Of a stretch of DNA of 64,000 nt, positions 62,306 through 64,000 are shown one piece after another. Positions within the stretch are counted from its first letter, which is position 1; the number at the start of each line of letters is the position of its first letter. Made by a program: the position numbers and the translations under genes. Below the pieces are notes generated by a model, which saw only the letters and a program-made list of their open reading frames with translations, made no database searches and was not told the origin of the DNA. The stretch comes from a virus: the IMG/VR virus record IMGVR_UViG_3300027749_000051, positions 61,155 through 125,154 of that record; one strand, 5' to 3'.

Positions 62306-62349
62306 AAAAATCACTAGAACTAGTATAATAGTAATAGTGATTTTTTTTT
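62306..62349 (+). terminator. Terminator hairpin
   Basis: AAATCACTA / TAGTGATTT stem, long loop with a second small hairpin (CTAGAACTAG), T9. Confidence 0.75.
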
Positions 62350-62435
62350 ATTAGTTATTTTATTTTTTTATTATTCTTCTTTAGAAGAATAATTATTGTC
62401 CTCTTCGGGAAAGTTCTCTTTCCAATAAAAAAATA

Positions 62436-62443
62436 TATTTATC
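62436..62443 (+). promoter_or_regulatory. Late motif TATTTATC upstream of 62458
   Basis: TATTTATC 14 bp before the start codon. Confidence 0.45.
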
Positions 62444-62457
62444 TTAAAACAAAATTA

Positions 62458-62793
62458 ATGGAAAGTTCAATTTGGACAGTTATTATTAGTGTTGCCACAG
62501 TTGCAACATCTGCAAGCGCGTGGAGATTCTACGAAAAAAGGGCGATACGAAAAGAAAAAGATGAAGATTTTATTCGTCTTGATTGTAAAGATAGAATTAG
62601 TAGATTAGAGGGACTCCTCAAAGATGCCGGAAAAGAAAAAGAAGAAATGAGAAAGACAATCCTGAAATTAACTGAACAAGTTGCATCATTGGCTATCAAA
62701 GTTGAATTCTTACACAAGGAAAACACTGAATTACATAAGGCGGTTACTAAAATGTCAGTAACAAAATCCACCACAAAAAAGTCGCCAAAATAA
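62458..62793 (+). CDS. Membrane-anchored coiled-coil protein, 111 aa
   Basis: Residues 4-23 (IWTVIISVATVATSASAWRF) span the membrane once; then a long Lys/Glu coiled coil (DRISRLEGLLKDAGKEKEEM, LTEQVASLAIKVEFLHKENT) and a Ser/Thr/Lys tail. Resembles 42878 in layout. Possible inner-membrane spanin or tail-length accessory; unassigned. Confidence 0.65.
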   Translation: MESSIWTVIISVATVATSASAWRFYEKRAIRKEKDEDFIRLDCKDRISRLEGLLKDAGKEKEEMRKTILKLTEQVASLAIKVEFLHKENTELHKAVTKMSVTKSTTKKSPK

Positions 62794-62818
62794 AAACCCT
62801 CATAAGAGGGTTTTTTTC
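62793..62818. terminator. Bidirectional terminator
   Basis: AAACCCTC / GAGGGTTT stem with T7, between convergent genes. Confidence 0.8.
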
Positions 62819-63104
62819 ATACATCAAATCTGATATATGTTTGAATGGTATGACGGGGATAAAAATAAAATAAGATATCCTGAATTAATATCTCCGCAAG
62901 TTTAGTATCTAAAACTTCTTCAGTAATATTTCCACCCAAAATAATAACACCCTCAAGTAAAAGTGATTTTGATTTAATACCTTCACTAATAGAGTTAATC
63001 TTAATCTTAGTTCCCAATCCATAAACTTCTTGAATTGCGTCCTTATGAGATTCATTGATCTGAGTTTCAATAAGCCGAAAAATCCTTTGTTTTCTATCTA
63101 GCAT
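62817..63104 (-). CDS. Hypothetical protein, 95 aa
   Basis: MLDRKQRIFRLIETQINESH, KDAIQEVYGLGTKIKINSIS. Compact alpha/beta protein, not recognised. A TATATTTG element (63116-63109, minus) lies just upstream. Confidence 0.65.
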   Translation of the reverse strand: MLDRKQRIFRLIETQINESHKDAIQEVYGLGTKIKINSISEGIKSKSLLLEGVIILGGNITEEVLDTKLAEILIQDILFYFYPRHTIQTYIRFDV

Positions 63105-63140
63105 ATTACAAATATATTAGATAAATAATAAAATTATAGA

Positions 63141-63272
63141 TTATCTCCCTTGTCCACGATAAGCTTTTGGTTTGGGACTATGTTTGTTCCAAGATTTTTT
63201 TGCAACACCTACTTTAGCTTTCCCAAAAATCTGTTTTTGAGCCCCACCCATGTCTTTCTGTTTTTTTGCCAT
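63141..63272 (-). CDS. Tiny basic protein, 43 aa
   Basis: From the Met at 63272: MAKKQKDMGGAQKQIFGKAK, VGVAKKSWNKHSPKPKAYRG QGR. Lys/Arg/Gly-rich, likely binds nucleic acid. Possibly a small chromatin-like or head protein; compare 51702. Confidence 0.6.
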   Translation of the reverse strand: MAKKQKDMGGAQKQIFGKAKVGVAKKSWNKHSPKPKAYRGQGR

Positions 63273-63346
63273 AATAAAGATTTTATCTTTATAAATATTT
63301 TTACTTTTATTTTCCAATATCATTAGGAAATACAAAAAAAGTGTCC

Positions 63347-63354
63347 TATCTTTG
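63347..63354 (+). promoter_or_regulatory. TATCTTTG promoter element upstream of a tRNA
   Basis: Matches TAnnTTTG 33 bp before the tRNA-like gene; no clear TTG at the usual distance. Confidence 0.55.
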
Positions 63355-63387
63355 TAGAGGATTTAAGGGTAAGATATTAAATCTTTC

Positions 63388-63460
63388 GGTTGGGTAGCTC
63401 AGAGAGTAGAGCAATGTCTTAAAGAAACATGTGCCAGGGGTGCAATTCCTCTCCCAACCA
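63388..63460 (+). tRNA. tRNA-like gene with degenerate D- and T-loops
   Basis: Acceptor GGTTGGG (63388-63394) pairs perfectly with CCCAACC (63453-63459), discriminator A. D-stem GCTC/GAGC is intact, but the D-loop (AGAGAGTA) lacks GG. Anticodon arm ATGTC-TTAAAGA-AACAT has one C-A mismatch; by position the anticodon is AAA. T-loop TGCAATT departs from TTCRANT. Total 73 nt, CCA not encoded. May be a decayed tRNA or an unusual functional one. Confidence 0.6.
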
Positions 63461-63737
63461 CGTATATGAGGTAAGGTTTTTTAATGGTGGTTGTTCGTGA
63501 TACCTACAAAATTTTTTGTCCTCTTTAAAAAAATAAAAAATCTAACATAAAATCACGGAGGATTAAAGAGAGTGGTGACTTATCTCAAACCCGCCTTAAG
63601 GGTTAAAATAACCTAACCGTTTTGACGTTATCGGTGAACTATAAAAAAAACGAAGTACGGGGACAAATACCTGTACTTATGGGAAATGGTAATGTATTCC
63701 AGTCAAACAAGTTTACTTTCGTAAATTGTTAAAGTAT
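63461..63737 (+). ncRNA. Non-coding stretch, possible structured RNA
   Basis: No gene. Contains a palindromic AAGTAC...GTACTT hairpin (about 63652-63680) and a GGGTTAAAATAACC hairpin (about 63600-63613), and ends in a terminator. Lies in the same transcript as the preceding tRNA. Confidence 0.3.
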
Positions 63738-63767
63738 GAGGGGGGAGAGAAATCTTTCCCCTCTTTG
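63738..63767 (+). terminator. Terminator hairpin
   Basis: GAGGGGG / TCCCCTC stem and TTTG, ending the tRNA-containing transcript. Confidence 0.7.
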
Positions 63768-63775
63768 TATTTATA
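63768..63775 (+). promoter_or_regulatory. Late motif TATTTATA upstream of 63794
   Basis: TATTTATA 18 bp before the start codon of the truncated last gene. Confidence 0.55.
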
Positions 63776-63793
63776 GGTATAATACATTTAACT

Positions 63794-64000
63794 ATGAACG
63801 GATTTCTATTAGCAATCAAAAGTTTGTTTTCAGATGAGAAGGGAGTTGTCTCGATGAAAAGACTTTGCGGACTTATGTGTGTTGTCACACTTTGTGCCGT
63901 ATTATGTCACAATAGTTTTAGTGATGGACATGTTGAACCATCGGCAACATTGGTAGATGCGGTAGCTATGTTAGCATTCGGTTGTTTAGGACTCTCCTCA
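63794..64000 (+). CDS. Small membrane protein, truncated by the window end (holin-like)
   Basis: 69 codons visible, no stop. MNGFLLAIKSLFSDEKGVVS, then a membrane helix (KRLCGLMCVVTLCAVLCHNS), a short loop (FSDGHVEPSATLVDA) and a second one (VAMLAFGCLGLSS). Two closely spaced helices with a short polar loop fit phage holins, but the C-terminus is missing. Preceded by a late motif. Confidence 0.6.
   Translation, partial: MNGFLLAIKSLFSDEKGVVSMKRLCGLMCVVTLCAVLCHNSFSDGHVEPSATLVDAVAMLAFGCLGLSS

Overview
The window looks like part of a large, AT-rich double-stranded DNA phage genome, or a metagenomic contig of one, infecting a member of the Bacteroidota. Host evidence comes from promoters: at least eight copies of the Bacteroidota sigma-ABfr element TAnnTTTG occur upstream of genes, most with TTG 18-20 bp further upstream (9446/9469, 11702/11725, 12272/12294, 26021/26044, 34089/34112, 34642/34663; minus strand 57137, 25975, 50244). 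Phage evidence is PhoH, DUF3310, DUF551, several homing-type endonucleases, tRNA genes, dense overlapping small genes and virion-type lysin domains. I recognise no terminase, portal, capsid or tail-sheath gene, so the structural core lies elsewhere and the phage assignment is inferred.

Layout. 0.1-9.4 kb: large conserved phage protein, DUF3310, APS kinase, DNA methyltransferase, DHH phosphoesterase, homing endonuclease, DUF192, Nudix. 9.5-13.3 kb: small genes on host-type promoters, a DnaJ-zinc-like protein, a sulfotransferase, two odd tRNA-Leu genes. 13.4-17.8 kb: glycosyltransferases, UDP-galactopyranose mutase, metalloprotease. 17.9-23.5 kb: auxiliary metabolism, namely a phosphate-selective porin plus PstS behind Pho-box-like repeats, and SAM synthetase plus adenosylhomocysteinase. 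23.6-31 kb: array genes and small tagged genes. 31-35 kb: glycan cassette and DNA repair protein. 35.2-38 kb: gene-poor, C-rich, iteron-bearing region with two HNH endonucleases. 38.6-54.9 kb: mostly virion-type tagged genes under a TATTTATA motif, plus ferredoxin, pterin dehydratase, LamG adhesin and pyrophosphatase. 55-57.1 kb: minus-strand early-type operon with methylglyoxal synthase and a cyclic-phosphate receiver domain. 57.2-64 kb: PhoH, tagged lysin, secreted nuclease, second sulfotransferase, a third tRNA and a truncated membrane protein.

The most unusual system is a paralogous gene family (24173-25955 minus; 28953, 40762, 44052 plus; decayed relatives at 52985 and 54608). About 90 residues of conserved N-terminal domain are followed by an array with an exact 66-bp period: a 36-bp repeat, nearly identical within each gene, alternating with a 30-bp segment that differs in every unit. 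It has CRISPR-array geometry but is read through as protein (12-residue repeat, 10-residue variable segment, no stop codons). Repeats next to the N-terminal domain are best conserved and distal ones are degenerate. No cas gene or reverse transcriptase is visible.

A second theme is an N-terminal tag (types MKYIITExQYxLINEE, MKLQENIDRIKQVMGxxE, xIIRLTExDLxxLVKKxxxE) shared by about 25 otherwise unrelated proteins, including enzymes. It resembles T4 capsid-targeting propeptides cut after [IL]-x-E. Tagged genes mostly follow TATTTATA, a likely late promoter. Array genes on the minus strand lack the tag, start exactly at the presumed mature end and use a host-type promoter.

Genes appear to cooperate: MetK makes SAM for the methyltransferase, AhcY removes SAH, pyrophosphatase removes PPi; APS kinase could supply PAPS to two sulfotransferases beside glycan genes; porin and PstS would raise phosphate uptake. 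In the entries below, 'tag' means this N-terminal segment and 'late motif' means TATTTATA or a close variant.
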